Assembly: GCF_000283155.1 (NCBI RefSeq)
Contig: NW_004454175.1
Coordinates: 1,304,480 to 1,368,479 of the forward strand
Length of the DNA stretch: 64,000 nucleotides
DNA from: Ceratotherium simum simum
Lineage: Eukaryota; Chordata; Mammalia; Perissodactyla; Rhinocerotidae
Direction: 5' to 3'
How positions within the stretch are numbered: the stretch's first letter is position 1; each line of letters begins with the position of its first letter. The position numbers and the translations under genes were made by a program. This document shows, one piece after another, positions 48,319 through 60,285 of this stretch. The notes under the pieces are model-generated. The model made no database searches and was not told the DNA's origin. It saw only the letters and a list, made by a program, of their open reading frames with translations.

Positions 48319-48844
48319 TGATACCGGCTCAAGACAAGGTTGACATGAGGGAAACCATATTGTAGAAAAGAAACCCTATTGTAACTTTGAATGACCTCTG
48401 ACAAACTAACCCAGCTGGATATGCACCCTCCAGGAGATCTAACTGCTCTGTAGATTTTACAACACCTGCTTGTGCATGTACACCCCAGCTGTGGTAAGAT
48501 GATAACTTTGCTTTTTTGAGTTCCTTAGGAATGTGATGAGCCTTGAACAGAGAATCTATGCTGATAGCCATCATCAGTGAAAACTGAAAGACCTGGTGTG
48601 GCGCTCCCAGTCCATAACACCAGAAGGTCAACATTCTTAACCCCCTCCCCAATAACCCAATGGCCTATATAACTGCTGTAACATTTTGTGCCCCCTTAAG
48701 ATGGTTCTTTTGGACATGAGTCTGCCATCTTCCCTCTTGCTAGCAAGCTGTAATAAAAAAAAGTCCTTTTTCTCCTATCACATTGCCTCTTGACTATTGG
48801 TGTGTTTTGCGGGGAGCAGAAGGCCCCCACGTTGGGTGGTAACA
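48319..48844 (+). repeat. 5' LTR of the ERV
   Basis: 526 bp from TGATACCGGCTCAAGACAAG to GGGTGGTAACA. A TATA-like box (TATATAA, 48666-48672) and an AATAAA signal (48752-48757) lie in the expected U3/R positions. By eye it differs from the 3' LTR at about 35-40 of roughly 510 aligned positions plus a few indels. Confidence 0.9.
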
Positions 48845-48847
48845 ATT

Positions 48848-48865
48848 TGGTGACCACGAAGGAAC
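48848..48865 (+). other. Primer binding site, tRNA-Arg type
   Basis: TGGTGACCACGAAGGAAC lies three bases after the 5' LTR. It is complementary to the 3' end of tRNA-Arg(CCG) except for two transition-type changes relative to TGGCGACCACGAAGGGAC. The tRNA comparison is from memory of the tRNA sequence. Confidence 0.75.
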
Positions 48866-50484
48866 ATTAAGTCTTGCTTGTGGCCAACCGACCTCAGATG
48901 GGCGGCCTGTTGGGTAAGTCTCTAGTGGCTGCTGAGGCTCTCTTTGCCTCGGGGATCTGCCCTACCTGCTCTCCTGTGCCAACATCAGCTGCCTTCTAAT
49001 GCTGATGTGGTAGGAAGAGAAATGGCTACACCTGGTGGGTCGACGGGCTCACATGTGGAGTAGGGTAAGTCACCTCGGGGGTCCACCACCGAGAACTTTC
49101 CTTCTCCTCCATCTGGTGTCCCATCTTTGAGAAGGGGGACCATCTGGTAAATAGTGTGTCCTACCAGAGTGGGAAGAGGAATAGGACTTCACCCAGAATC
49201 TATGAACCAGTGTCTAGTTTATCTGTGTCTGTGTCTGTAAAGAGCTCCAGGATCAGATGTCTTTTGGATTTGGGTGAGTGACCTTGTTAAAACGTGCCTG
49301 TGCCTAAAATTGTCTAATATCTTGTCAGGATTGTGGGTTAGAGGCCCCACTGGTGAGATTTGGTTGCTGGGTTAAAGTCACAAGGCTAGGATTGTGGGAG
49401 ACAATATAAAGGTTACAGCCACTGGGGCACTCAAAAGGACAAAGTTAGAGTCCCAAACTCTGGGGTAGGGTCCCAGAGTACCCTGGGTTAGAGTCCCAGA
49501 GATTGGATTTCTTTATCTGTTCATGTTTGTCTATGTGTGACTGTGTTATTTGTTACAATTGGCTGCTTGGGGACTGAGTTTCTTGGTGACTGTAACAAAC
49601 TGCCTTTTAGACTAATCTTATGAGAGTCGTCTGACTCTGAAGAAAAGAGGCACTGTTCCCTCTTGTCCTTTGGGATGTTCCCAGGTGACTGGGGACTTTA
49701 CAGAGGTGTTGGGGTGTCTTCACATGACATGCAATGGCCTCATAGGGACCCCTCCTGAAGAACATATCTTACTGGGCCCTCACTGTTCATGGTGAGGCAA
49801 TCGGCAGTGGCAGCTGGTCCAGGGCTTAAATCACCTGAACTTTGTGGGTACCGGGACACATAAGGGAAAGAGCCAACCCCTTGATTATTCTTGGGGGAAC
49901 TGCTCCTACTAACTCACTATCAGACCTTATGTGTTGTGGCTACCTTGATAAAAGCAGCCCCTAAAAGGGAGATAACTGTAAACAGCTGGCAAGATAACCT
50001 GGGATAATTTAAAATTACAGTGGCCATTTTGGTCTCTTTTTGAACCTCCAAACCAAGGAACAAGGAAAAATCTTGAATCTTTAAAGAGTCAAGGGCTCCA
50101 CCTTTCGACCAAAAGTTTCCAAAACGTGTGACTGTTTACAGAGAATAGCAGAATCTTACTAAGCTTGTTTTGTGTCCTGAGGGCTTGGCTTGATAATTAT
50201 CAGGTTGTGGGGGATCCCAAAATACAGTCGGACTAAAATAGGGTGCATCTCATTTTGCAGTCAGAGATAGTTGGACAGAAATGCGGGTTGCACTCCTGTT
50301 TGTGGCTAAGAGTCCTACCAAACTGCCATCAGCCTCAAGGGAATTACATTGGCTATTTGAAGAAAGCCTCGGCTGGGCCTTCATTCTAAGGGTCTTGATT
50401 TTAGGGGTGCTTTAAATTTTCACAATCTGATTCTAACTACAGCATAAATATACTTTTGACCAGTGATGTCTAAATTCTGAAACA

Positions 50485-50600
50485 ATGGGAAACACTAATT
50501 CGATCCCCACCTGAAACCACTTAGGCTGCATTCTCCTGAATTGGGCAACTTTCAGCTACAGGTAAGCAGTAGGAGCTACTGAATATTCATTGGTTTATTG
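50485..50600 (+). pseudogene. Remnant of the gag start, stopped early
   Basis: An ATG at 50485 opens with MGNT and Ser at position 6, the N-myristoylation pattern of retroviral matrix proteins. A TGA stop follows at codon 10, and the same frame then continues with matrix-like text (ILLNWATF). The protein would not be made from this copy. No longer gag frame follows. Confidence 0.65.
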
Positions 50601-51849
50601 ATCCTTCTCCTCCCAGAGACGGTTGCTATATTCCCTTGTTTCTGTTTTTTGTGTCATTTCTCATTAAGGAAAACCCACAGAGCAAGATGCGGGCAGCTCC
50701 TCAAGCCTCTTGTCTGGGCAGGCCTGCAGAAGACTTTGCTGTAGGGCCCCACCTATGGAGTATGTACATCAGGTGGAAACTATTGCTAACAGCTCATCTC
50801 GGAAGCCAAAAGAGCCGCAATATTGGTGGGTGCGGATTGAGCAGTTAAAATCCATTAGGGTGTTTGCCGCCACAAGAAGTCTCCCATGAAAGAATAAGTT
50901 GGGTCACAGAATGGGGTAGATGACACAAGTCCCCTGCCAACTTCAAGAAAATGTCTGTGCAATGACGAGGTGCTCTGTAAAGCACACATAATCCCCAACC
51001 CAGCGGCACCTCCCCCCTAAGTATTAGTCTGGCTCCAAGAGACCCAAAGCATAGCTAAAGCTGTTAATATGCATATAAGATGAGGTTTTTCCCCTCTTTT
51101 TGTCTTATTCTATGTCTTGAGAACTTGGCTTTGTGACCTCTTTGGTCCTGAGGGGTCCCAGTCCATCGGGGACCTTTGTTGTCTCAAACTTTGTGTTTGT
51201 TGGTGTGCTACCACCTGTGCAGCACAGGCCTTGGCTTTCTTGCACTGTGAACATTCTGGATCTTGTGAGGGCTGCTCCTTTTGCACTCTCTTTTGGGGAT
51301 GACTCATGTCCATAGTTAAATCATAAATGCTTGTAGATATTGGGATATTAAAAACTGACAAGGCAGATATCCCCCAGAAACTCCATCTTGGGGAAAACTG
51401 GAGTGGCTTCTCTGTGCCTTTATGATGTAGTTGGACAAGTGGATCAACCTATAACGTCATTTCAGTTACAACCCAATTTCTGAGAATTAAGAGCAATTGT
51501 CCTTAAAAAATCCTTGTAAGACTGGAAAAGCAGCTCTAGAGGCAGTTCAGATTCCACCCAGTCCCTTTATCTCAAAAAGGATTATCACCTCACCCCTCTC
51601 TGGGAAGTGTTATCTAGCTCATCACCAATTTCTAAGACTGAAGAAAGAAAGAAAAAAGTAAAAAGACCAAAAAACAGCCATAGGAGCGCGCCTGGCCAAA
51701 AATCTATCATCTCGAGTGTCTTCTCCACAAACATTAGTAAAACAGGCTTAAAACAAAAATTTGGATTCGTAATTGGGGAGCCTTGTACCTGATTCATGGC
51801 AGTAATAGCTGTGCAGTCTCTATGTATGTGTGTCTATATGTGTGTTATG

Positions 51850-53520
51850 TGTGTGTTACATATGTGTGATATTTTACCTCTGGATGGTATGGTCAAAATT
51901 AAGAGTTCTATTCAATTAACTTGAAGTAAGCGCTTACAAAAATTATTTCTAAATGCAGTTAAACATATCTAAGTTTGTCTACTTTTGGCTTATTACAGAA
52001 AACTAAAAGGTGTTTTGGGTCTATTAGTAAACATATCTTGTGTTTTATTAAAAGATTATACTATAAAGTAACATGTTTCCAGAAATTATGAAAAGTGTTT
52101 CCCAATAATTTGCCAAGAAATAAATTTCCCAAGCCACAGAACGCTAATGTAAAAGAAAGTTTATAACTGCTTATTTAGTTTTTACTGAGGAGTCAAAGTC
52201 TACAAGGGTTAAAAATTCTAATTAATATATGTGATTAAAATTACTAAAAATTAATAAGGAAAATAACTCTGTATACAAAGTAAGTAAGATGTGTATAGTA
52301 AAGAAGGTACAAAGAATGGAAATTATTTTGTTTGGTTAAGAAAGATAAATTTGTCCTAAAGTACTAGAAGGGAATAAAGGAAGGCATGTGACAAATTCTG
52401 AATGTTAAAAGAAAGTTATAGAAGGTTTGTGGAAGAGGAGTTCTGGAAAAAAGTGTTTTATGCATGGTCAAGATGGCTAAGATTAAAATGAATTTAATTA
52501 AGTAAATGAATTTTAATATCAAGAGTAAGCTGGTACAAAATTAAAATTCGGTCTTCTTTCTCTTAAAAGGATAATTTTCTTGAATTTGATAGAGAGGTTA
52601 TAAAAGATTTTTTCTTTACCTTTGAGTAGGTCTACCTAAAAGACAGAAAAACCATGTTGAAATAATTTCCCATGTTCAAAAGGACTGAGGTCTCTCTATT
52701 AAGGTTTTTTTTTTGACTATTTTAACTCTCTGTTTGCCCTTGACTTTTTCTATCATTTTAAATGGATAACTGAGCATTGTTTCACAGTGAGCATTATTTC
52801 CTATTTGATCAAGTGTTTTAAAACCTTTTGATTTTTTTTTTGACAAGTGCCCCAAAATTCATATCTTAAAGTCTTCCTTTTGACTTTTTTTCTTTGAGAA
52901 TTTTCAAAAGGCCCCTGGAACTTCTCAAAGAAATTTGCTCTCTTCCTATAAGGAGGAAGATACTAAACTTATTAGGCTTATTTGGTATGTTAAATTACAT
53001 GGGAAGCATTGTCAAATAAGTGATGATAACCCTTCCTAGGTGATATTGAGGGGGGGGGGATGTTATTGATATGGGTGTTTTGAAATTGTACAACACTTCT
53101 GAAATTCTGATCTGTCCTGGTTATCAGCCTGGTTCTGGTTATTATTTTAAAGTATTGTATGTCACAAAATTAACCAAATTTCTTTGTCAATTGCCACTTT
53201 AGAGTCTTGTTGTTTACAGACAGTTATTGTTTTTGCAAAATACGTTTCACCTTCAGAGAAATTCATGGAAAGGACTCTGGAACTTACTTTAGAATAGAGG
53301 TTTCTGATAAACTTTCAGATTATAAAACTGAACTGGGTAAGAAATAACAGAACTCTAACAGAGAAACTGCAGACTTCATGAAACTGCTAACAGAAGATTA
53401 AGATCAAGAGGCAATTACACTGGACTGAATGAACTGATGGGGATGATTATAATTTTTATGACCTTTGAAATATTGCTGATTTTTTTAATGTTTTGTTTTT
53501 TATTTAAGGAAAACTTTTTC
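51850..53520. other. AT-rich interior of the ERV without recognisable coding homology
   Basis: This part is A/T-rich on both strands and packed with stops in all frames. I see none of the reverse transcriptase or integrase motifs expected here. It may be strongly decayed, a deletion scar, or a non-coding interior. Confidence 0.4.
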
Positions 53521-54283
53521 TCTTTTCTCCTGAGATAGCTATGACATATGGCAATATGGTAAATTATACCTTTGTAAGCAGAATTGAAACATTTATCTTT
53601 TTCTCCCTACCTGATCCCTCCAGGATTTAGAAACTCTTAGTAAGTGAGTATTGTTGTTTTCATGGCAATATAGTTATTTTCATAAGTTCAATAAGAATCT
53701 GTTCTCCTTATAACAGGACACAATTGGAAACATTGGTTATATTACCAAAGCTTTGACTGGAATGTGACAAGATAGCTTCTGAAAGACAAAGCTTGGACTT
53801 TATGGAATAAAGCCACATGGAAGTATTGGCCTGGTACCTTATGTTCAGTGTTCCAAGCAGCATTTACTGGGTAAGTAAGGAATGTCACTTATCTGGCAGG
53901 TGCAAGGAACCGCGAAATATTTTGGGGGAACCTCGAGAAGAGAGGAATTCACCCAAATCTGTAGGTATTGCAGGCAAAGGCTGATGACAAAGTCCCTGGC
54001 TTGGCTTTCCTGGCCTCGAGAGGCCTTTAAAGTTCAATCTGAGACTCCTTATAAAGAGTTCCAGCAAAGCAGATTTAAAAGAGCCTATATGATCAAAGCT
54101 ATTCTTGCTATACTTATGTAAATAATTGGGCCAAGTTTATTGAAACTAAACTTATTTTGCAAACCAGTTAGTTTTAGTTTGGTTATCGTTGATAAAATGA
54201 GGATGATTTTAGAGAGAAAAATATATGTTTCAATAGAAACTATAGTACACATTCATGGATATTAGGTTCTAGTTCTGATAATT

Positions 54284-54496
54284 TTTTTTTTAAAAGATTT
54301 TATTTATTTATTTTTTCCCCCCCAAAGCCCCAGTAGATAGTTGTATGTCACAGCTGCACATCCTTCTAGTTGCTGCATGTGGGACGCGGCCTCAGCATGG
54401 CCAGAGAATTGGTGCGTCGGTGCGCGCCCGGGATCCGAACCCGGGCCGCCAGCAGCGGAGCACGCACACTTAACTGCTAAGCCACGGGGCCGGCCC
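54284..54496 (-). mobile_element. Short-class ERE SINE inserted in the ERV (antisense)
   Basis: A T-run, CCCCAGTAGATAGTTGTATG, the complement of the tRNA-like body, and GCCACGGGGCCGGCCC. The perfect 16-bp target duplication TCTAGTTCTGATAATT lies at 54268-54283 and 54497-54512. It therefore postdates the provirus. Confidence 0.95.
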
Positions 54497-55041
54497 TCTA
54501 GTTCTGATAATTGTCTTTGAGATTTCTGTTTTACATGTTAACTGGAGTGGATCCTGAATTCTTCTAGTCTCTTAAAATATCTGGCTACAAATCTCCAAAC
54601 TAATGTTTTCAATTTTTTTCCATCATTTTCATTTGGAATCACTGAGAACTGAACCTGCCCTTTTTCCTGAAGCCTTGCAAACTGAAGCTGGTGGACTTGA
54701 TATAAACTTAAGAGAGATTCATGTCTGTTGCTAATGTAAGCCACTCAGAAAGTTACCTGAATACCCAATGACATCATCAGAGACATTTAAGCTGCAAAAG
54801 ATGCTTTGACGCTGACATCTAGAAATCTTCTTGACTGGCTGTCCCCTGGACTCAGAAACTGGTTTATAATTTACTCCCACCACAAACTTTGTTTTTCTTT
54901 TTGTCTTATTAATTACCTGGTTGCTTGCGTCCACAATGTAGGCCTAACTTTGGGAGCCCACCTGCATTACCATCTTACTAAGAGACTGGTTCAATAAGAT
55001 GGAACAACAGGACATCCCTCAAGATTGAGGGGTTAAACAGC

Positions 55042-55054
55042 AAAGGGGGGGAAT
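55042..55054 (+). other. Polypurine tract of the ERV
   Basis: AAAGGGGGGGAAT lies immediately before the TG that opens the 3' LTR. This is where plus-strand DNA synthesis is primed in retroviruses. Confidence 0.85.
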
Positions 55055-55568
55055 TGATACTGGCTCAAGACAAAGTTGACATAAGGGAAGCCATATTGTA
55101 GAAAAGAAAAACTCTATTGTAACTTTGAACGACCTCTGACAAACTAACCCAGCTGGATACACACCCTCCAGGAGATCTAACTGCTCTGTAGATTTTATGA
55201 CCCCTGTTTGTGCATGTACCTCCCAGCTGCAATAAGATGATATTGAGTTCCTTAGGAATGTGATGACCCTGGAACAGAAAATCTATGCTGATAGCCATCA
55301 TCAGTGAAAACTGAAAGATCTGGTGTGGCGCTCCCAGTCTGTAACACCAGAAGGTCAACATTCCTAACCCCCTCCCCAATAACCCAATGGCCTATATAGC
55401 TGCTGTAACATTTTGTGCCCCCTTAAGATGGTTCTTTTGGACATGAGTCTGCCATCTTCCTTCTTGCTAGCAAGCTGCATTAAAAAAGCCCTTTTTCTCC
55501 TACCAACTTGCCTCTTGACTATTGGTATGTTTTGCGGTGAGCAGAAGGCCCCACGTTGGGCGGTAACA
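55055..55568 (+). repeat. 3' LTR of the ERV
   Basis: 514 bp from TGATACTGGCTCAAGACAAA to GGGCGGTAACA. Compared with the 5' LTR it lacks about 11 bases near 55237 and has other small indels. The AATAAA signal reads CATTAAA here, so it is weakened. Confidence 0.9.
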
Positions 55569-56170
55569 CTATGCTTTCATTTCCTTTTTTAAATTGTATG
55601 GATTTTTTCCAGTTATTTCTACTTGCCTTTTTTGGTCTCTTATGCCATTTGCCTATTTTCAACTTTTCCCAGATATTTCATTATATTAGTTGTTCTGTCA
55701 CTTGTTACCATTCCCCTCCTCCACACACCCTTTTTTTCCAGGTGCCTTCCCTCCTGGCATCACATTCTCAATCTCTCCTGGTTGCTCTTTCATCTTGCTC
55801 GACAGGAAGTCATATTGAAACTTCCCCTTTCCTGTTCTTTCATTTTGTTTCACTGTTTCTTGGGACATTGGTCTGCCCCTTTCATTTGTCCTTGTTCTGC
55901 TACAGAGTATTTTCAAGCAACTTCCCAAAAATGAGCACATAAGAGATAAATGTTCCATGTCCTGGCATGTTTGAAAATGTCTTTATTCCACCTTTACACT
56001 TAATTGTGTTTGTTTGAGTAAAATATTCTGGTTTATAATCATGCTGCCAAAGAACTTGGTGGCTGTTTCCTCATTGTGTTTTATGAGAGAAATCTGATGT
56101 CAGCCTGACTCTTGCTCTTTTGTAATGTGGAAGATAAATTGTTCCCATTTCACTACTTTCAAGTCAAATC
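55569..56170 (-). repeat. Old L1- or HAL1-like fragment (antisense)
   Basis: Antisense L1-like words are present: CTTTATTCCACCTTTACACT, then GAGTAAAATATTCTGGTTTA and GAGAGAAATCTGATGTCAGC. The match is distant and no subfamily is given. The plus-strand open frames here (55556-55942) are pyrimidine-rich shadows. Confidence 0.5.
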
Positions 56171-57519
56171 CTAACAACCTATTTTTCCATTTTAAAGCTG
56201 AGCCCCACAGGCCTGCATTCTGCTGTTAATGTTAACTAAGGAAATTTCAGATCCTGGCTCTGAAAGTACAGAACTTCATAATTTTTTTAAAAGTCTAGTA
56301 AAGAGATGAAAAAGATGTTTCTTCTATACTGCAGGTGCAAAGGGAGAGATGTTCTTCCTCACCTTAAAACTTGGTCAAAGGATCTGATGAGGTAAGGTGT
56401 TAAATGTCAACTCGTACAAGGACATCAGTTTTGTTTCCTATGGGATGTGAAGTCGTATGCAAATAGTCACACTGCCACCAGCTCGTTCTGTTCTTTCCAA
56501 TGTAAATCTATCATTGGAATTATTATTTGAACAAAAGAGTCTTGTAGTTACTAGAGATTTTAGAAATTGTTGCCATGTCATGTGAACATAACCTTCAATG
56601 ACTCCTATAATTCTGTCTTACTTGTTAAGATTTGTTAAGATCGTCTTATTTGTTGCCCTGGTAGTAATGTTGTAGTTGCACCTATGTTGTCAAATGGTAT
56701 AAACATTGTCAGAATTGCTCTGTCAAATTAGAAGAGGATCTTTGTCTCTCTCCTTTTCCTATTGGCATAATGGACAAATAAAAGTCTACCCTGCTAGAGT
56801 CCTTCGCATCACAAAGAGTTTGAGTCTTGTCCCATCTACATTTCCACATGGATATCAGTTGCTTCAGCACCAGGGACCACAGTGATGATTTCTCAAACAA
56901 GAGTTGGTTTTATAAGATATTTCATTTCTAATACCTGAGTGCTATTTAACATATGTCACCTTTTCAGTATTATTTTCAATAGGTATCATTTCAATGTCCT
57001 TCAGGAATTTTGGGAAGGGAGAGGAATATTTGATAACAATATAAAAAGGCAAAATGGCAATTCCTTTAATTAAAAATAAAATTTACCAGACACACACCAA
57101 GGTCCAGGAAGACAATGGCGCAGAATATTCTTCTAAATATGGTGAAAACCTTCCTACCAAAACCAAAAGTATTCTCTATACTACCATAGTATAAATCTGT
57201 TGTTGTATAGAATAATTCATTTTAGGACGTAGAAGAGTAGAAAAAAATAATATTGTGGAGCGGAAATTTTCCTCAGATCCATATGAACCTCCATTTCATC
57301 ACTAAAAGTGATCAAATAGACAATAGGTAAACAGAACAGAGTCCAGAAATAGGCCCACACATAGAGGATCACTTGATATATCACAAAGATGCCAATGAAA
57401 TTCATGGGGGAAGGAAGGGCTTTTCAATATATGATACTAGTTCAAAGGATATTTGCATTTTAGAATTGGATAGATATTATCAAGTTATTCACTTTGTGCA
57501 GTAACATTACACAAAAGCC
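56171..57519. other. Intergenic sequence with nothing recognisable
   Basis: Mixed AT-rich text. The stretch 57090-57410 (TGGTGAAAACCTTCCTACCA) has L1-ORF2-like wording, but too weak to call. Confidence 0.4.
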
Positions 57520-57997
57520 AAACACCAAGAGGCAAGATGGTGGAAAAGAAAGGGCAGTTTATTACAACTTGCTAGTAAGGGGGAAGATGGCTGACTAATG
57601 TCTCAAAGAACTATCTTAAGAAAGCACAAAATCTTACAGCAGTTATATAGGCCGGTGGGTTATAGGGGAGGGGGTTAGGAATGTTGACCCTCGGGTGTTA
57701 CAGACTGGGGATTGCCACACCAGGTCTTTCAGTTTTCATTGATGATGGCTATTAGCAGATACTCTCTGTTTGGGGGTCATCACATCCCTAAGGAACTCAA
57801 AAGAACAAAGTTACTATCTTATCACAGCTGGGAGGTACATGCACAAACAGGAGTTGTAAAATTTACAGAGGAGTTAGATCTCCTGGAGGGTGCATATCCA
57901 GCTGGGCTAGTTAGTCAGAGGTCATTCAAAGTTACAACAGGGTTTCTTTTCTACAATATGGCTTCCCTTATGTCAACCTTGTCTTGAGCTGGTATCA
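57520..57997 (-). repeat. Related LTR without an interior, inverted, missing part of U5
   Basis: It is the complement of the ERV LTR, ending CTTGAGCTGGTATCA at 57997 (the TG start of the LTR on the minus strand). At the other side, clear homology stops near CCAAGAGGCAAG (57525), so roughly the last 50 bases of U5 are lost or unrecognisable. No retroviral interior adjoins it. It lies 1.95 kb from the 3' LTR in the opposite orientation. Confidence 0.88.
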
Positions 57998-59034
57998 CTA
58001 ATTTATACTCTCACCAACATAGTTGAAGAGTGCTTCATGGTCTATTCATGTAAATGTTTAAGGATGTGAGAAAAGAATGGATATCTTGTTTATTGAGCAC
58101 AAAGTCCTCTTTCTATGTGTGTGTATAACGTAACGCATTCATTAGTCAAGCAACAAATATTTACTGAATGTCTCATACATTATAGGTACTGCCCTGGGTC
58201 CTGGGGATTTGGCTGAAGGCAAAATGCCTACTTTCCCGAAGTTTACACTCTTGTAGGGGGAAGACAGATGATAGATAGAGAGAAAAAATTAATTTTCAGA
58301 GGGTTCTAAGTTGTATGAGGTAAAAACTCAGCAGGGTAAGGGGATAGAAAGAGACTGGGGTGAGGGCTCTAGTTCAGATCAGACAGGAGAGTCAGGGAAG
58401 GCCTCTGCAGAGGTGACCTGCGTGATGAGAAGGAGAGAGCCAAGCAAAGTTTGGGGAGAAGGCGTATGTCCCAGGCAGAAGCTCAGGGAGTATAAAGGCC
58501 CTGGGTCATGAAAGTGGTTGGTGTGAGGGAAAGTCTGAGAGAGGCCAGTGTGGCTGGAGAGCATAGGAGGAATGCTCAGAGAGGTAGGCAGGGGCTAGAT
58601 CGTGCTGGCCTTGTTGGCCATAGCAAGACATTTAGATTTTATTCCAGTGTAATGGGAAGCCATTGAGAGTCTTTAGCGCTGATGTGGCATGGTCTGATTT
58701 ATACTTGTAAAAGATAAGTTTTATTGCTGTGGGGAAATGAATTGGAAGGGGAAGAAAGGAAGCAAAAAGACCTTTAGTTGTGGTCAGGACAGTAGTTTGG
58801 ACTGGGAGGTAGCTGGGGAAGTGGTGAAATGTAACCAAAATGGGGACATATTTGGATGATACGACAATTATGACTTGCTGATGGGGTAGTGTGGAGCTAA
58901 GGGGAAGAGAGGAATCAAGGATGACTCCTAGGTTTTGAACCTAAAGAATTGGGTCAGTGGTGGTGCCACCAACTGAGATAGAGATGACTGGAGAGGTAGG
59001 CAGTAGGGAGCAATGGGAAGAAAAACTTTGGTAT

Positions 59035-59497
59035 GTATGAGTGGAAACAACCCAATAGTCATCAATAGATGAATGGATAAACAAAATGTGGTGTATTCAT
59101 ACAATGAAATATTACTCAGCTATGAAAAGGAATGGCATACTACATGCTATAATGTGGCTGAACCTTGAAAACATTATGCTAGTGAAAGAAGCCAGACACA
59201 AAAGGCCATATATTATATGACTCCATTTATATGAAATAGCCAGAATAGGCAAATCCATAGAGTCAGAAAGTAGATTACTGGTTGCCAGGGGCTCAGTGTG
59301 GGGAGGGGGAAATGGGGAGTGATTGCTGAATGGAGGTTTCCATTTGGGGTGATGAAAAATTTCTGGAGCTAGATAGTGGAGATGGTTGTATAATATTGTG
59401 AATGTGCTAAATGCCACAGAATTTAAAGTGAATGTACAGTTGAAAATGGTTACAGTAGTAAATGTTATGTTTTCTGTATTTCACCACTGTAAAAACA
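59035..59497 (+). mobile_element. 5'-truncated L1 3' end (sense)
   Basis: The typical L1 3' order is present: GATGAATGGATAAACAAAAT, AATGAAATATTACTCAGCTA, GAAGCCAGACACAAAAGGCC, and GGTTGCCAGGGGCTCAGTG. It is in the opposite orientation to the L1 elements at 31-42 kb. Confidence 0.8.
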
Positions 59498-59501
59498 TCT
59501 G

Positions 59502-59750
59502 AAGGCCAGCGTGGTGGTGCAGCAGTTAAGTTCGTGTGCTCTGCTTCCAAGCCCAGGGTTTGCGGGTTTGGATCATGGACGCAGACTGACCCACTGCTTG
59601 TCAAGCCATGCTGTGGCAGCATCCCATATAAAGTAGAGGAAGATGGGAACGGATGTTAGCCCAGGGCCAGTCTTCCTCAGCAAGAAGAAGAGGATTGGCG
59701 ACGGATGTTAGCTCAGGGCTAATCTTCCTCACCAAAAAAAAAAAAAAAAA
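59502..59750 (+). mobile_element. ERE-type SINE
   Basis: Head AAGGCCAGCGTGGTGGTGC, a tRNA-like body, two GATGTTAGC tail units and a long A-run (about 59733-59751). It abuts the L1 3' end on its left. The target duplication is not clear. Confidence 0.9.
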
Positions 59751-60285
59751 ACCTGCGACAACAACAACACTTTTAGGATGAATGTAGGGAAACTCAAGAG
59801 TTTAGTTTGGGACATGTTCAATTTGAGATGCCGATTTGATATTCAGGTGGAGCTGGATGAATGAATCTGGAGCTCAGGGGAAAGTTCGGGACTGGAGAAA
59901 TAAATCTGGGAGTCATCAGCATAGGGATGGCATTTAAAGACTAAGGACTGGGTAAGACCACCTAGGAAGGCTGTGTAGAGAGAGAAAAGAAGGGAAGACT
60001 GAGTCCTGGGCTATCTCCATATTATGAGGTCAGGAATAGGAGGCAGGGCCAGCAAAGCAGAGTGGACACACTGGCTGCACAAAGCAGTGGGAAAGTCAGG
60101 ACATCACAGCATCTCCAGAGCCGAGGAAGTGAGCATTTGGGGGAGAAAGGGCACCAAATGTGTCGATTGCTGCTGAGAGAGGGAGTAAAATGAAGATAGT
60201 TGGATTTTGTGTGATGGAATTCCTATGATCTTTACAAAGCTGTTTGTTAGTTCCAGGTGGTTAAATGCATTACTCAAATACATTT

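Larger units (their letters stand above)
48319..55568 (+). mobile_element. Proviral endogenous retrovirus (class I-like), degraded
   Basis: A 7.25-kb provirus structure: 5' LTR, primer binding site, leader, broken gag start, about 6 kb of decayed interior, polypurine tract and 3' LTR. The flanks CTAC (48315-48318) and CTAT (55569-55572) are a 4-bp target duplication with one difference, as usual for class I elements. Sense frames in the interior are all short; I recognise no reverse transcriptase, integrase or complete env. An ERE SINE later inserted near the 3' end. It is a non-functional relic. Confidence 0.85.
58141..60262 (+). repeat. Old interspersed repeat interrupted by later insertions
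   Basis: The G+A-rich text is of a kind common in mammalian genomes: GATGACTCCTAGGTTTTGAA, GGGACATGTTCAATTTGAGA and GGGAGTCATCAGCATAGGGA. It is split by an L1 3' end and an ERE (59035-59750) and resumes afterwards. I cannot name the family with confidence. The minus-strand frame at 58379-58564 is a shadow. Confidence 0.55.

Noticed and set aside
55556..55942. 128- and 103-codon plus-strand frames next to the 3' LTR
   Set aside because: Pyrimidine-rich, overlapping frames in an old antisense L1-like repeat; no domain seen.
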